Shown here: piece by piece, positions 63,908 to 64,000 of the stretch
Layout: every line of letters starts with the position of its first letter
How positions within the stretch are numbered: the stretch's first letter is position 1
DNA from: Trinickia dabaoshanensis
GTDB lineage: Bacteria > Pseudomonadota > Gammaproteobacteria > Burkholderiales > Burkholderiaceae
Assembly (NCBI RefSeq): GCF_002879885.1
Contig: NZ_PNYA01000018.1
Coordinates: forward strand, 62,001-126,000
Reading direction: 5' to 3'
DNA length: 64,000 nucleotides
Translations under genes and position numbers: made by a program
Notes under the pieces: model-generated
What the model was told of the DNA's origin: nothing
Database searches by the model: none
What the model saw: the letters and a program-made list of their open reading frames with translations, nothing else

Positions 63908-64000
63908 ATGAACGCCTCCGTGTCCGCTGCCCGCCGCCCGATCCGCGCTCTCGTATTGTTTGCCGGTGCGCTCGCCATGTTCTCCGTGCAAGGTGTCGCG
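63908..64000 (+). CDS. N-terminal signal segment of an exported protein (partial)
   Basis: The frame is open from ATG 63908 to the window edge, giving 31 residues with a basic start and a hydrophobic core (RRPIRALVLFAGALAMFS), i.e. a Sec signal peptide. Nothing more can be said about the product. The 153-base gap before it shows no recognisable terminator. Confidence 0.55.
   Translation, partial: MNASVSAARRPIRALVLFAGALAMFSVQGVA

Overview
The window is about 64 kb of GC-rich bacterial chromosome, coded densely on both strands. The gene content points to a betaproteobacterium of the Burkholderiaceae (Paraburkholderia/Trinickia/Burkholderia-like). The clues are the DUF2782 protein - homoserine kinase - BPSS1780-type membrane protein block, a DUF3563 protein, a dialkylglycine decarboxylase of the Burkholderia type, and an mprF-acvB pair. 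I recognised no rRNA, tRNA, CRISPR array, transposase or integrase. All family assignments come from reading motifs, not from searches.

Layout. 1-2049: tail of a LOG-family gene, a DUF2167 protein and an overlapping site-2 protease. 2093-9745: first galactoside-uptake cluster (LacI regulator divergent from ABC ATPase, GH42 beta-galactosidase, binding protein, two permeases). 9790-16302: mixed metabolic genes (2,2-dialkylglycine decarboxylase, lipoprotein, VOC protein, glycolipid-binding protein, PPK2, AraC regulator, NmrA protein). 16572-26660: second galactoside cluster with an exported GH53 endo-galactanase, a sugar-efflux-type MFS protein, a second GH42 and a complete second ABC system under a divergent LacI regulator. 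Near-identical palindromes centred on AAGCGCTT precede both transporter operons and the GH53 gene, so the ten kilobases on either side look like one galactan regulon. The proposed flow is: GH53 cuts galactan outside the cell, the ABC systems import oligosaccharides, and the GH42 enzymes cleave them in the cytoplasm.

26958-32641: an rsbR-rsbS-rsbT-rsbX stressosome operon, translationally coupled to a histidine kinase that carries an RsbU-type N-terminal domain. Facing it are a second RsbT-like ATPase, a DnaJ-like protein and a universal stress protein. 32854-37554: hydrolase, VOC protein, M3-type peptidase, membrane protein and ppnP. 37634-38453: a stand-alone histidyl-tRNA-synthetase-like core with a +1 frameshift, preceded by a leader that reads as a classical attenuator (short ORF with His codons, mutually exclusive hairpins, terminator). 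38785-46141: alanine dehydrogenase, small proteins, an AraC regulator, a leaderless family-3 binding protein, an SDR and a trimeric autotransporter. 46204-46580: a decayed esterase.

46652-57167: acvB-mprF (lysyl-phosphatidylglycerol turnover), a zinc-ribbon protein, a NYN-domain protein, SulP transporter with carbonic anhydrase, AMP nucleosidase and a DUF2782 protein. 57275-59052: thrB and the BPSS1780-type gene. 59029-61230: a visibly AT-richer two-gene insert (DUF6402-like protein plus membrane protein) bounded by a 36-bp imperfect direct repeat of the 3' end of the BPSS1780-type gene. 61340-64000: DUF3563 protein, PHB-depolymerase-type esterase, PAP2 phosphatase and the start of an exported protein.

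The observations I consider most worth following are the His-type attenuator with its frameshifted synthetase paralogue, the stressosome operon wired to a histidine kinase, and the small island flanked by a duplicated gene end.
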